A stretch of 64,000 nt of DNA, taken from the NCBI GenBank assembly GCA_035707805.1, contig DASSTS010000039.1, positions 62,001 to 126,000 of the forward strand, given 5' to 3'. Both the position numbers and the translations under genes were made by a program. Positions 26,138-36,505 of the stretch are shown here, in pieces (the first letter of the stretch is position 1; the number at the start of each line of letters is the position of its first letter). Under the pieces are notes generated by a model. The model worked only from the letters and a program-made list of their open reading frames with translations. It did not search any database and was not told where the DNA came from. This stretch comes from Castellaniella sp035707805. GTDB lineage: Bacteria > Pseudomonadota > Gammaproteobacteria > Burkholderiales > Burkholderiaceae_B.

Positions 26138-26168
26138 GTGTACAGGCCAATCCGAGCGGCCTGCAGGC
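26116..26168. repeat. 53-bp intergenic repeat, copy 1
   Basis: It begins with the terminator stem and ends with GCCTGCAGGC. It is repeated 82 bases further on with a single mismatch (A versus G at the tenth base after the T-run region). Two inner dyads are visible: the terminator stem and AGGCC...GGCCT. Confidence 0.85.
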
Positions 26169-26197
26169 CGCGAGGTGGAGGGATGCCCCGATCCAAG

Positions 26198-26250
26198 ACA
26201 GCCCCTGCGGGCTGTTTTTGTGTGCAGGCCAATCCGAGCGGCCTGCAGGC
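26198..26250. repeat. 53-bp intergenic repeat, copy 2 (second terminator)
   Basis: It is 52 of 53 bases identical to copy 1, including the ACAGCCC/GGGCTGT stem and T-run. It lies five bases from the end of livF, so the two convergent genes share a duplicated terminator. The 29 bases between the copies are unique. Confidence 0.85.
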
Positions 26251-26254
26251 ACCC

Positions 26255-26956
26255 TCAAGCCCCCAGATATGCCTTGCGCACCTCGTCGTTGCTGAGCAGG
26301 TTCGCCCCCGTGTCCGAGAGCACCACCTTGCCGGTCTCCAGCACGTAGCCGCGGTCGGCGACCTGCAGGGCCTTGTTGGCGTTCTGCTCGACCAGGAACA
26401 CCGTCACGCCTTCCTCGCGGATCGTCCGGATGATGTCGAAGATCTGCGCGATGATCAGGGGCGCGAGGCCCAGCGTGGGCTCGTCCAGCAGCAGCAGCTT
26501 GGGGCGCGTCATCAGGGCGCGGCCGATGGCCAGCATCTGCTGTTCGCCGCCGGACATGGTGCCGGCCCGCTGGCTGGCGCGTTCCTTCAGGCGCGGGAAC
26601 AGGTCGAAGACGTGGTCCATGCTTTCCTCGGTCTGGGCGCGGTCCAGGAAGAAAGCGCCCATGTTGAGGTTTTCCGCGACGGTCAGGTCGGGGAAAACGC
26701 GCCGGCCCTCGGGCGAAATGGCGATCCCGCGCTGCATCACGGTGTGGGTGGGCTGCTCGGTGATGTCCTCGTCCAGGAAGGTGATGCGCCCGGAGCGCGC
26801 GCGGGGGTTGCCGCAGACCGTCATGAGCAGGGTCGTCTTGCCGGCCCCGTTGGCGCCGATGAGCGTGACGATCTCGCCCTGCCGGACCTCGACCGAGACG
26901 TCGTTGAGCGCCTGGATGGCGCCGTAGAACGTGCTGACGTTTTCCAGTTTGAGCAC
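26255..26956 (-). CDS. livF: Branched-chain amino acid ABC transporter ATP-binding protein LivF
   Basis: A 233-residue ABC ATPase of the LivF class. Walker A is GANGAGKTTLL, the signature MSGGEQQMLAIGRAL, Walker B KLLLLDEPTLGLAP and the switch histidine is replaced by the LivF-typical VEQNA. It powers uptake of Leu/Ile/Val or related amides together with LivG, LivM and LivH. A GTG at 26956 is taken as the start, since GGGGG lies about eight bases before it and it begins directly with LKLENVSTFYG. It is last in livK-H-M-G-F, two bases after livG. Confidence 0.94.
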   Translation of the reverse strand: MLKLENVSTFYGAIQALNDVSVEVRQGEIVTLIGANGAGKTTLLMTVCGNPRARSGRITFLDEDITEQPTHTVMQRGIAISPEGRRVFPDLTVAENLNMGAFFLDRAQTEESMDHVFDLFPRLKERASQRAGTMSGGEQQMLAIGRALMTRPKLLLLDEPTLGLAPLIIAQIFDIIRTIREEGVTVFLVEQNANKALQVADRGYVLETGKVVLSDTGANLLSNDEVRKAYLGA

Positions 26957-26958
26957 GG

Positions 26959-27719
<761 letters not shown>

Positions 27720-27723
<4 letters not shown>

Positions 27724-28943
27724 GATTCCAATTCCACTTGCGGACGTTTCACCGGCAGCAGGCCCTGCGGGCGCCACACCATCATGACCACCATCACCAG
27801 GCCGAAGATCAGCATGCGGTACTCGGCGAACTCGCGGGCGAGCTCTGGCACCACGGTCAGCAGCACGGCGGCCAGGATGACCCCCAGTTGCGAGCCCATG
27901 CCGCCCAGCACCACGATGGCCAGGATCAGGGCCGACTCGATGAAGGTGAAGGATTCGGGATTGACCAGGCCTTGGCGCGCGGCGAAAAACGCGCCGCCGA
28001 AGCCGGCGAACATGGCCCCCATCGTGAACGCGGACAGCTTGATGTTGCGCGGGTTCAGGCCCAGGGACCGGCAGGCGATCTCGTCCTCGCGCAACGCCTC
28101 CCAGGCGCGCCCGATCGGCATGCGGATCAGGCGGCTGGTGAAATACAGGGTGAACAGCACCAGCACAAGCGCCATCAGGTACAGATAGACCACCACGTCC
28201 TGACTGTCGAAGGACCAGCCCATGAGCTCATGGAAGGTCGGCGAACCGTCCATCGTGCGGCGCACCATCTGGTAGCCGAAGAACGAGGGCTTGGGAATGC
28301 CGGAAATGCCGTCGGGGCCGCCCGTGAAACTGTACAGATTGATCAGCAGCAGGCGGATGATCTCGCCAAAGCCCAGCGTCACGATGGCCAGGTAGTCGCC
28401 CCGCAGCCGCAGCACCGGAAAGCCCAGCACGAAGCCGAACAGCGCGGAGACCAGGCCCGCGAACGGCAGGGCCTCCCAGAAGCCCCAGCCGGCCCAGTGA
28501 TAGAGCAGCGCGTAGGTGTAGGCGCCGGTGGCGTAGAAACCCACGAAGCCCAGGTCCAGCAGCCCGGCAAAGCCGACCACGATGTTCAAGCCCAGGCCCA
28601 GCATCACGTAGATCAGGACCAGGGTGGCGATGTCCACCTGGGCGCGGCCCGTGAAGAAGGGCCAGATCACTGCGACCAGCACCAGCACGATGATGGCCTT
28701 GTGACGGGCCTTGTCCGAGAAGGTCGGCAGGGTGAAGCGCGGGGCGCCGGACTTGCGGCGCTTGACCAGCGGCCGCAGCATCTGGACCAGGAAGACCAGC
28801 AGCATGCCGCCGATGATCATCTTCCAGTCGGGCTGCAGATAGGTTTCCTGGCCCCGGCGCAGGATCTGCAGGCCGTAAACGGGGGCGATGATGACACCGG
28901 CCATCAAGGCCGCGATCACCGAGTTCTTGAAGTTCTGCATCAT
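27720..28943 (-). CDS. livM: Branched-chain amino acid ABC transporter permease LivM
   Basis: A 407-residue inner-membrane permease. An N-terminal pair of hydrophobic segments (about 8-60) is followed by the conserved LivM core: LGLNIVVGFAGLLDLGFVGFYATGAYTYAL, then the EAA-like loop with GRAWEALREDEIACRSLGLN and IVVLGGMGSQLG near the end, giving eight to ten transmembrane helices. It forms the channel with LivH. It begins at the last base of livH and ends overlapping livG, so the operon is tightly coupled. Confidence 0.94.
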
Positions 28944-29872
28944 CAGACTTTTTCCACCTCGGGTTTACCCAACAGCCCCGTCGGACGGAACATCAGGATG
29001 AAAACGAGCAGCAGGAAGGCGACAATGTCCTTGTACTGCGACGAAATGAAGGCCGCGGCGAAGGTCTCGGCCAGGCCTAGCAGGACCCCGCCCAGCATGG
29101 CGCCGGGAATGCTGCCGATGCCACCCAGCACGGCGGCGGTAAAGGCCTTGATGCCGGCGATGAAGCCGATGAAGGGGTTGAGCTTGCCGATCGCCAGGGC
29201 GATCAGCACGCCGCCCACGGCCGCCATCATGGCGCCGATCATGAAGGTGTAGGAAATGATCCGGCTGGTGTCGATGCCCAGCAGATTGGCCATGTGCAGG
29301 TCCTGCGAGCAGGCCCGGGACGCCTGGCCGGTGCGGGAATATTTGATGAAGAGCGTCAGGCCCAGCATCATCAGCACCGTGACCACGATGATCAGGATGC
29401 GCGAATACGGCGCGGTCACCATGAAGTCGCTGGTGCCGATCGTGAAGTCCACCGATCCGCTGATCAGGGCCGGGACCGCCATGTCGCGCGCGCCCTGGCC
29501 CGTGGCCACCCAGTTCTGCAGGAAGATCGACATCCCGATGGCGGAGATCAGGGGCACCAGCCGGGGACTGTTGCGCAAGGGCGCGTAGGCGATCTTCTCG
29601 ACCGCAAAGCCATAGACGGCCGTCACCAGGACTGCCATGATCAGCATGGCCAGCACCATGACGGGCAGCGGCAGGCCGCTGTTGACGCCGATGGCCGAGA
29701 GGGTCACCAGGCCGACGTAGGCGCCGATCATGTAGATTTCACCGTGGGCGAAATTGATCATGCCGATGATGCCGTAGACCATGGTGTAGCCAATGGCGAT
29801 CAGCGCATAGATGGCGCCCAGCGACAAGCCGTTGAACAGCTGTTGCGTCAATAGGGGGAGCAATTCGGACAT
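28943..29872 (-). CDS. livH: Branched-chain amino acid ABC transporter permease LivH
   Basis: A 309-residue permease with about eight membrane helices and the LivH opening LFNGLSLGAIYALIAIGYTM followed by GMINFAHGEIYMIGAY. The cytoplasmic loop TGQASRACSQDLHMANLLGI contacts the ATPases, and VLGGIGSIPGAMLGG lies near the C-terminus. With LivM it forms the inner-membrane path for branched-chain amino acids. It starts 87 bases after livK, across a cluster of hairpins, unlike the other junctions of the operon, which overlap. Confidence 0.95.
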   Translation of the reverse strand: MSELLPLLTQQLFNGLSLGAIYALIAIGYTMVYGIIGMINFAHGEIYMIGAYVGLVTLSAIGVNSGLPLPVMVLAMLIMAVLVTAVYGFAVEKIAYAPLRNSPRLVPLISAIGMSIFLQNWVATGQGARDMAVPALISGSVDFTIGTSDFMVTAPYSRILIIVVTVLMMLGLTLFIKYSRTGQASRACSQDLHMANLLGIDTSRIISYTFMIGAMMAAVGGVLIALAIGKLNPFIGFIAGIKAFTAAVLGGIGSIPGAMLGGVLLGLAETFAAAFISSQYKDIVAFLLLVFILMFRPTGLLGKPEVEKV

Positions 29873-29898
29873 AGTGGCAAGGAACCTGCAGGTAATCG

Positions 29899-29957
29899 CC
29901 GGACCTGGCGGTCCGGCCGGGGAAAGGGCCCCGGCTCGCGCCGGGACCCGCCGAGCC
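29899..29957 (-). other. Hairpin cluster between livK and livH
   Basis: Three dyads lie head to tail in the livK-livH gap: CCGGAC/GTCCGG (29899-29916), GCCGGGG/CCCCGGC (29916-29935) and GGCTCG/CGAGCC (29933-29957). None has a T-tail. Such structures can protect the upstream mRNA end or damp read-through, so more binding protein than permease is made. Confidence 0.55.
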
Positions 29958-29959
29958 CG

Positions 29960-31078
29960 TTAAGGCTGGATCTGAGTGAGATTACCGTTGGCGTCCCAGC
30001 GGAACACGGCAAACTCAAAGTGCTTCAGGTCGCCCTTGGCATCGTAGTCCACCTTGCCGATGCTGGTGTCGAAGCTGTGGCTGTGCATGTAGTCGGCGAC
30101 CTTGTCGGGGTTGGCGCCCACGGCATTGATGCTGTCGGCCAGCACCTGGACCGCCGCATAGGCCGTCATGGTGAAGGCGCCATCGGGGCTGCGCTTGTAT
30201 TTCTTGAAGTTCTCGAGGATCTGCTCGTTGCCCTTGCGCTTGGTGAAGTCGGCCGGCAGCGTGACCAGCAGCTTGTCCACGGCGGGACCCGCGATGGCGG
30301 CGAGATCCTTGTTGGCGACGCCCTCGGGGCCCATGAACTGGGTGTCCAGGCCCTGCTCGCGCGCCTGGCGCAGCAGCAGGCCGAGCTCGGGGTGGTAGCC
30401 GCCGAAGTAGATCAGGTCGGGGCCCAGGGCCTTGAGCTTGGAGATCACGGCGGAATAATCGCTGTCGCCGACGTTGATGCCCTCGAACATGGCAATGTTC
30501 ACGCCGTCCTTTTCCAGGGACTTCTGGACCTGGGTGGCCACGCCCGAGCCGTAGGTCTGCTTGTCGTGCAGGATGGCGACCTTTTTGGGCTTGAGCTGCT
30601 TGGCGATGTAGTCGGCGGCGAAGGGACCCTGCTGGTCGTCGCGCCCGATGGTGCGGAAGAAGTAATGCGGCTTGATCGTGTCGGTGACCAGCGGCGAGGT
30701 CGCACCCGGAGTGATGGCGACGATGCCTTCCTGTTCGTAGACGTTCACGGCCGGGACGGTGGTGCCCGAGCAGGCGTGGGCCACCGCGAACTTCGCCCCG
30801 GAGTTGACGACGCGGTTGGCGGCCGGCACGGCTTGCTTGGGTTCGCAGCCATCATCGATCAGCAGGGGCTCGATCTTCATGCCCTTGATGCCGCCGGCGG
30901 CGTTGAGCGCATCGATGGCGGTGAGGGCACCAGCCTGGATCTGGTCGCCATACTGGGTGTTGGGGCCGGTCATCGGCTGGGGAATGCCGATCTTCAGCGT
31001 ATCGGCATGGGCGCCAGCGGCCAGCGACAAAGCGCCAAACGCCAGAATGACGGGAGTGATGCGCAACTTGAACTTCAT
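29960..31078 (-). CDS. livK: Branched-chain amino acid-binding protein LivK/LivJ (operon copy)
   Basis: A 372-residue periplasmic binding protein of the Leu/Ile/Val family. A signal peptide (about 1-25, ending GAHA) precedes LKIGIPQPMTGPNTQYG; a disulfide pair is likely from DDGCEPKQ and AHACSGTT, and the ligand region has PGATSPLVTD. ATG at 31078 is the start that gives a proper signal peptide; 46 more open codons upstream have no such sense. It heads livK-H-M-G-F. A close paralogue is at 36506-37627. The ligand could be Leu/Ile/Val or another neutral amino acid. Confidence 0.93.
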   Translation of the reverse strand: MKFKLRITPVILAFGALSLAAGAHADTLKIGIPQPMTGPNTQYGDQIQAGALTAIDALNAAGGIKGMKIEPLLIDDGCEPKQAVPAANRVVNSGAKFAVAHACSGTTVPAVNVYEQEGIVAITPGATSPLVTDTIKPHYFFRTIGRDDQQGPFAADYIAKQLKPKKVAILHDKQTYGSGVATQVQKSLEKDGVNIAMFEGINVGDSDYSAVISKLKALGPDLIYFGGYHPELGLLLRQAREQGLDTQFMGPEGVANKDLAAIAGPAVDKLLVTLPADFTKRKGNEQILENFKKYKRSPDGAFTMTAYAAVQVLADSINAVGANPDKVADYMHSHSFDTSIGKVDYDAKGDLKHFEFAVFRWDANGNLTQIQP

Positions 31079-31255
31079 TCTTGAGGTCTCCGGTAGAGGC
31101 GCCACTGGCTGCAACGGTACCCGATCGGGGTGCTCGAGCCAGGGGCGCCAAGCGATGGTTTTAGCTTCCGCCCTGAGCGGCACGCGTATTCTGACGACTT
31201 GCCCCGGAGGTGTCACTACGGTTAATCCCTGATAATACCTTGTTACGTGGACAGC

Positions 31256-32089
31256 TTATCGGGAGAATTCCTGCGCCAGCTCGCCGGCGCGGCGCGCCGC
31301 CGCGGCGACGGCCTCGCGCATGATGGCGGGCAGGTCGCGCTGCTGGAACACCGCCAGCGCGGCGGCGGTGGTGCCGCCCTTGGACGTGACGCGTTCCCGC
31401 AGCACGGCGGGCGTGTCGGGCGACAGGGTCGCCAGCTGGGTCGCCCCGTGAAAGGTCGCGAGCGCAAGCTGCCGCGCCTGTTCGGGCGTCAGGCCTTGTT
31501 CCACGCCGGCGGCGATCAGCGATTCGAGGAACAGGAAGACGTAGGCCGGCCCGCTGCCCGAGACCGCGGTGACCGCGTCGATGGCCGCGTCGTCGGGCAC
31601 CCACAGCACGTCGCCCACCGCGCGCAGCAGCGTCTCGGCCAGCGCGCGGTCCTCGTCGTCCACGCCCGGCAAGGCTGCCATGCCGGTCATGCCGCAGGCG
31701 ATCAGCGCCGGGGTGTTCGGCATGCAGCGCACTACGCGTTCGTAGGGCCGGCCGTCCGATCCCAGCCAGCCGGCGATCGCGGCGCCCGGAATGCCGGCGG
31801 CGATGCTGATGACCAGGGTATCGGGTTGCAGCCAGGGACGGCATTGGCGCACCACCTCGGCCATGATCTGGGGCTTGACGGCGAAGAACCAGACGCGGCA
31901 GTCCGACAACTGCGCGCCGGGCGCGGACGCCGTGGTCGTGCCCTGCGCCTGCCAGCGGGCGCGGGTGTCGTCTCCCGGATCGACGACGTGGACGTCGGCG
32001 GCGGCGCAGCGCCGCCCGATCAGGCCGCTGGCCAGGGCGCTGGCCATGTTGCCGCCGCCGATCAATGCGAGAGAGAGGGCTTTTTCCAT
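31256..32089 (-). CDS. proC: Pyrroline-5-carboxylate reductase ProC
   Basis: A 277-residue enzyme that reduces 1-pyrroline-5-carboxylate to L-proline with NAD(P)H, the last step of proline synthesis. The nucleotide motif is LIGGGNMASAL; AVKPQ and CMPNTPALI are conserved blocks, and the C-terminal signature AVSGSGPAYVFLFLESL begins the dimerisation domain and is followed by TSKGGTT. The ATG at 32089 starts just before the Rossmann fold; another ATG seven codons upstream is possible. It is divergent from ugpB and ends 177 bases before the livK start. Confidence 0.95.
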   Translation of the reverse strand: MEKALSLALIGGGNMASALASGLIGRRCAAADVHVVDPGDDTRARWQAQGTTTASAPGAQLSDCRVWFFAVKPQIMAEVVRQCRPWLQPDTLVISIAAGIPGAAIAGWLGSDGRPYERVVRCMPNTPALIACGMTGMAALPGVDDEDRALAETLLRAVGDVLWVPDDAAIDAVTAVSGSGPAYVFLFLESLIAAGVEQGLTPEQARQLALATFHGATQLATLSPDTPAVLRERVTSKGGTTAAALAVFQQRDLPAIMREAVAAAARRAGELAQEFSR

Positions 32090-32162
32090 AGCGCCCCATT
32101 GTACGGTCATTACGGCAATCAGGGATTGTCAAAGCTGACCCGAACTGGTCACAATAGCTCCT

Positions 32163-32168
32163 TATAAT
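32163..32168 (+). promoter_or_regulatory. -10 element (TATAAT) of the ugp operon
   Basis: A consensus TATAAT ends 51 bases before the ugpB ATG. No consensus -35 lies 16-18 bases upstream, but an imperfect dyad does (ATTGT at 32125, GACC/GGTC at 32137-32150, ACAAT at 32151-32155). An activator-dependent promoter is likely. Confidence 0.55.
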
Positions 32169-32219
32169 GCCCCCCCGCCGCCCCGGCTGGATTCGTGGGG
32201 CAATCAACAGGAGACTTTG

Positions 32220-33530
32220 ATGGCATATTCCATTTCCCGCATGACCGTCCTGGCAACCCTGCTCGCCACCGCCGGCGCGGCCCAGGCCGCCACCGACATC
32301 ACGTTCTGGCACTCCATGGAAGGCCCGCTGGGCGAGCGCGTGAACGCCATCGCCAAGGCGTTCAATGCCAGCCAGTCCGACTACGTGGTGCACGCGGTCT
32401 ACAAGGGCGCCTACGGCGAATCCATGAATGCGGGGATCGCGGCCTTCCGCGCGGGCAATGCCCCGGACATCCTCCAGGTCTTCGAGGTCGGCACCGCGAC
32501 CATGATGTATGCCAAGGGCGCAATCGAGCCGGTCCAGGCCCTGTCCGAAAAGGTCGGCGACCCGATCGACCCCAAGGCCTTCCTGGGCGCCGTAGGCGGC
32601 TACTACTCCTCGCCGGACGGCAAGCTGGTGTCCATGCCCTTCAACAGTTCGACGCCGGTCCTCTACTACAACAAGGACGCCTTCAAGAAAGCCGGCCTGG
32701 ACCCCGAGGCGCCGCCCAAGACCTGGCCCGAGGTCGCCGCGGCCGCCAAGAAACTGCGCGCCGCCGGCATGGAATGCGGCTATTCCACGGCCTGGCCGTC
32801 CTGGGTGCTGCTTGAGAACTTCGCGGCCTGGCACAACGTGCCCTATGCGTCCAAGGACAATGGATTCGGCGGCCTGGACGCCCGGCTGCAGCTCGACAGC
32901 CCCCTCTTCCACAAGCACCTGAGCTTCCTGGCCGACATGGCCAAGGCGGGTGAATTCACGTACGGCGGACGCGGAGACGCGGGCAACGCCCTGTTCACCT
33001 CGGGCAAGTGCGGCATGTACACGGGTTCCAGCGGCATGCGGGCCTCCATCATCAAGAACGGCCAGTTCGCCTTCGGCACCTCGACCCTGCCCTACTACCC
33101 CGACGTCAAGGGCGCGCCCCAGAATTCCATCATCGGCGGCGCCTCGCTGTGGGTGTTCTCGGGCAAGTCCGACGCCACCTACAAGGGCGTGGTGAAATTC
33201 TTCAAGTTCCTGTCCAGCCCGGAACAGGCGGCTTCCTGGCACCAGAACACCGGCTACGTGCCGGTCACCAAGGCCGGCTACGAGGAAACCAAGAAATCCG
33301 GCTTCTATGACAAGAACCCCGGCACCGAGGTCGCCGTGCGCCAGCTCAACGCCGACACCACCGCCAACTCGCGCGGCATCCGGCTGGGCTACCTGCCTCA
33401 GATCCGCGACATCGAGGACAGCACCATGGAACAGATCTTCGCGGGCAAGGTCAGCCCGGACGACGGCCTGAAGAAGATGACTTCCGAAGGCAACGCCCTG
33501 CTCGAACGATTCGAGAAGAGCGTCAAGTAA
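32220..33530 (+). CDS. ugpB: sn-Glycerol-3-phosphate ABC transporter binding protein UgpB
   Basis: A 436-residue periplasmic binding protein. A signal peptide (about 1-24, ending AQA) precedes ITFWHSMEGPLGERVNAI; the rest shows the UgpB pattern, with VYKGAYGESMNAGIAAFRAG, PDILQVFEVGTATMM and MPFNSSTPVLYYNKDAF. It binds glycerol 3-phosphate or glycerophosphodiesters. ATG at 32220 has AGGAGA five bases before it. It is first in ugpB-A-E-C, the order used by E. coli, and should be the most abundant product. Confidence 0.94.
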   Translation: MAYSISRMTVLATLLATAGAAQAATDITFWHSMEGPLGERVNAIAKAFNASQSDYVVHAVYKGAYGESMNAGIAAFRAGNAPDILQVFEVGTATMMYAKGAIEPVQALSEKVGDPIDPKAFLGAVGGYYSSPDGKLVSMPFNSSTPVLYYNKDAFKKAGLDPEAPPKTWPEVAAAAKKLRAAGMECGYSTAWPSWVLLENFAAWHNVPYASKDNGFGGLDARLQLDSPLFHKHLSFLADMAKAGEFTYGGRGDAGNALFTSGKCGMYTGSSGMRASIIKNGQFAFGTSTLPYYPDVKGAPQNSIIGGASLWVFSGKSDATYKGVVKFFKFLSSPEQAASWHQNTGYVPVTKAGYEETKKSGFYDKNPGTEVAVRQLNADTTANSRGIRLGYLPQIRDIEDSTMEQIFAGKVSPDDGLKKMTSEGNALLERFEKSVK

Positions 33531-33533
33531 TCC

Positions 33534-34415
33534 ATGGAGAAACGCGTCGTCTTCCGGCACCGGACCCTGCCCTGGCTGCTGCTGGCGCCCCAGCTGGCCA
33601 TCACGCTGGTGTTCTTCTTCTGGCCCGCGGGCCAGGCCATGTGGCAGTCGTTCCGGCTGGAAGACCCGTTCGGCCTGTCCTCGCAGTTCGTGGGGCTGGC
33701 CAATTTCGCCGACCTGTTCTCCAATGCCGAATACCTGGCTTCGTTTCGCACGACAGCCTGGTTCTCGGCCCTGGTGGCAGTCGGCGGCCTGGCCATCTCG
33801 CTGCTGCTGGCCGTGATGGCCGACCGCGTGGTGCGAGGCGCCGCCATCTACAAGACGCTGCTCATCTGGCCCTACGCGGTGGCCGCCGCCGTGGCCGGGG
33901 TCCTGTGGCTGTTCCTGTTCTCGCCGTCCGTCGGCATCCTGGCCGTGGCCATGGTGCAGATGGGGCTGCACTGGAACCCCCGCCTGGACGGCAACGACGC
34001 CATGGCGCTGATCGTCTTCGCCTCCATCTGGAAACAGGTCTCCTACAACTTCCTGTTCTTCCTGGCCGGCCTGCAGTCCATTCCGCGCTCGCTCATCGAG
34101 GCCGCCGCCATCGACGGCGCGGGCCCCGCGCGCCGGTTCTGGAGCATCGTGTTTCCGCTGCTGTCACCCACCAGCTTTTTCCTACTGGTGATCAATTTCA
34201 TCTACGCCTTCTTCGACACGTTCGCGGTGATCGACGTCGTCACCCAGGGCGGCCCGGGGCATGCCACGGACATCCTGGTCTACAAGGTCTACAACGCGGG
34301 CTTCAAGGGCCTGGACCTGGGCTCGTCGGCCGCGCAATCCGTGATCCTGATGCTGATCGTGATCGCCCTGACGGCCATCCAGTTCCGCTATGTGGACCGC
34401 AAGGTGAATTACTGA
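33534..34415 (+). CDS. ugpA: sn-Glycerol-3-phosphate ABC transporter permease UgpA
   Basis: A 293-residue permease with six membrane helices, beginning with LPWLLLAPQLAITLVFFFWP and bearing the EAA loop SIPRSLIEAAAIDGAGPARRF (about 180-200). The segment FDTFAVIDVVTQGGPGHATD is a MalF-subfamily hallmark. It forms the inner-membrane channel with UgpE. It starts three bases after ugpB and ends 15 before ugpE. Confidence 0.95.
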   Translation: MEKRVVFRHRTLPWLLLAPQLAITLVFFFWPAGQAMWQSFRLEDPFGLSSQFVGLANFADLFSNAEYLASFRTTAWFSALVAVGGLAISLLLAVMADRVVRGAAIYKTLLIWPYAVAAAVAGVLWLFLFSPSVGILAVAMVQMGLHWNPRLDGNDAMALIVFASIWKQVSYNFLFFLAGLQSIPRSLIEAAAIDGAGPARRFWSIVFPLLSPTSFFLLVINFIYAFFDTFAVIDVVTQGGPGHATDILVYKVYNAGFKGLDLGSSAAQSVILMLIVIALTAIQFRYVDRKVNY

Positions 34416-34430
34416 TGAGGGCGCATCCCC

Positions 34431-35273
34431 ATGGTTGAACGCCGTCCCCTGCTGGACCTGGTCTCCCACGCCGTCCTGATCCTGGGCGTGGCCGTCATCG
34501 CCTTTCCGCTGTACGTGGCCTTCGTGGCCTCGACGCAGACCGCCCAGGAGGTCGCCCAGGCGCCCATGTCGCTGATCCCGGGTTCGCACTTCCTCGGCAA
34601 CTACTGGGCCGTGCTGACAGGCAACGCGATCAACACGCCGCCGGTCGGCCGCATGCTGTGGATCAGCACCTTCATGGCGCTGGCCATCGCGGTCGGCAAG
34701 ATCGTGATCTCCATGATGTCGGCCTTCGCCGTGGTGTATTTCCGCTTTCCGCTGCGCATGCTGTGCTTCTGGATGATCTTCGTCACCCTGATGCTGCCCG
34801 TCGAGGTCCGCATCGCCCCCACCTACGCCGTGGTGGCCAACCTGGGCATGCTCAACAGCTACGCGGGCCTGACCCTGCCGCTGATCGCGTCGGCCACCGC
34901 GACCTTCCTGTTCCGCCAGTTCTTCCTGACGGTCCCCGACGAGCTGGCCGAGGCCGCCCGCATCGACGGCGCCGGTCCCATGCGTTTCTTCAAGGACATC
35001 CTTTTCCCGCTGTCGCGCACCAGCATTGCGGCGCTGTTCGTCATCCAGTTCATCTACGGCTGGAACCAGTACCTGTGGCCGCTCATCATCACCACGCAGG
35101 AAAACATGTATCCCGTGGTGGTCGGCATCCGCCGGATGATCGCCGGGGGCGACAGCGTGACCGAATGGAACCTCGTCATGGCGACCGCGCTGCTGGCCAT
35201 GGTGCCGCCGGCCGCCGTCGTCATCCTGATGCAGAAATGGTTCGTCAAGGGCCTGGTCGATACCGAAAAATAG
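34431..35273 (+). CDS. ugpE: sn-Glycerol-3-phosphate ABC transporter permease UgpE
   Basis: A 280-residue MalG-type permease with six helices. The EAA loop is PDELAEAARIDGAGPMRFFK (about residues 169-188), and FIYGWNQYLWPLIITTQENM follows, typical of UgpE. It pairs with UgpA as the membrane channel for glycerol 3-phosphate. It lies between ugpA and ugpC with short gaps of 15 and 13 bases, so the four genes are one transcript. Confidence 0.95.
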   Translation: MVERRPLLDLVSHAVLILGVAVIAFPLYVAFVASTQTAQEVAQAPMSLIPGSHFLGNYWAVLTGNAINTPPVGRMLWISTFMALAIAVGKIVISMMSAFAVVYFRFPLRMLCFWMIFVTLMLPVEVRIAPTYAVVANLGMLNSYAGLTLPLIASATATFLFRQFFLTVPDELAEAARIDGAGPMRFFKDILFPLSRTSIAALFVIQFIYGWNQYLWPLIITTQENMYPVVVGIRRMIAGGDSVTEWNLVMATALLAMVPPAAVVILMQKWFVKGLVDTEK

Positions 35274-35286
35274 GACAGATGTTGAT

Positions 35287-36363
<1,077 letters not shown>

Positions 36364-36383
36364 AACGCGCGGCCCGGCCGTAA

Positions 36384-36426
36384 CCCAAAAAGCACAGGCC
36401 CCAACGAGGGGCCTGTGCTTTTTGGG
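36384..36426. terminator. Bidirectional terminator between ugpC and the LivK paralogue
   Basis: A perfect 19-bp stem (36384-36402 with 36408-36426) with a 5-base AACGA loop. The stem includes AAAAA/TTTTT, giving U-rich ends in both directions. It is the strongest hairpin in the window and serves two convergent genes. Confidence 0.93.
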
Positions 36427-36505
36427 GGGTTCCCGGGGTTTGCGCCGCCGGGAGACGGGGAGACGGGGCCGGCCGAAACCGGATCCCCGAGGCCGTCAAT
36501 CCGGC

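Noticed and set aside
32125..32168. Pho-box-like direct repeats (CTGACCC / CTGGTCAC) before ugpB
   Set aside because: The repeat spacing is 10 rather than 11 bases and the matches are weak, so PhoB control cannot be claimed from sequence alone.
31161..33971. 936-codon minus-strand frame across proC and opposite ugpB
   Set aside because: It is low-complexity and has no homology-like motif; both real genes in the interval have clear family signatures in other frames.
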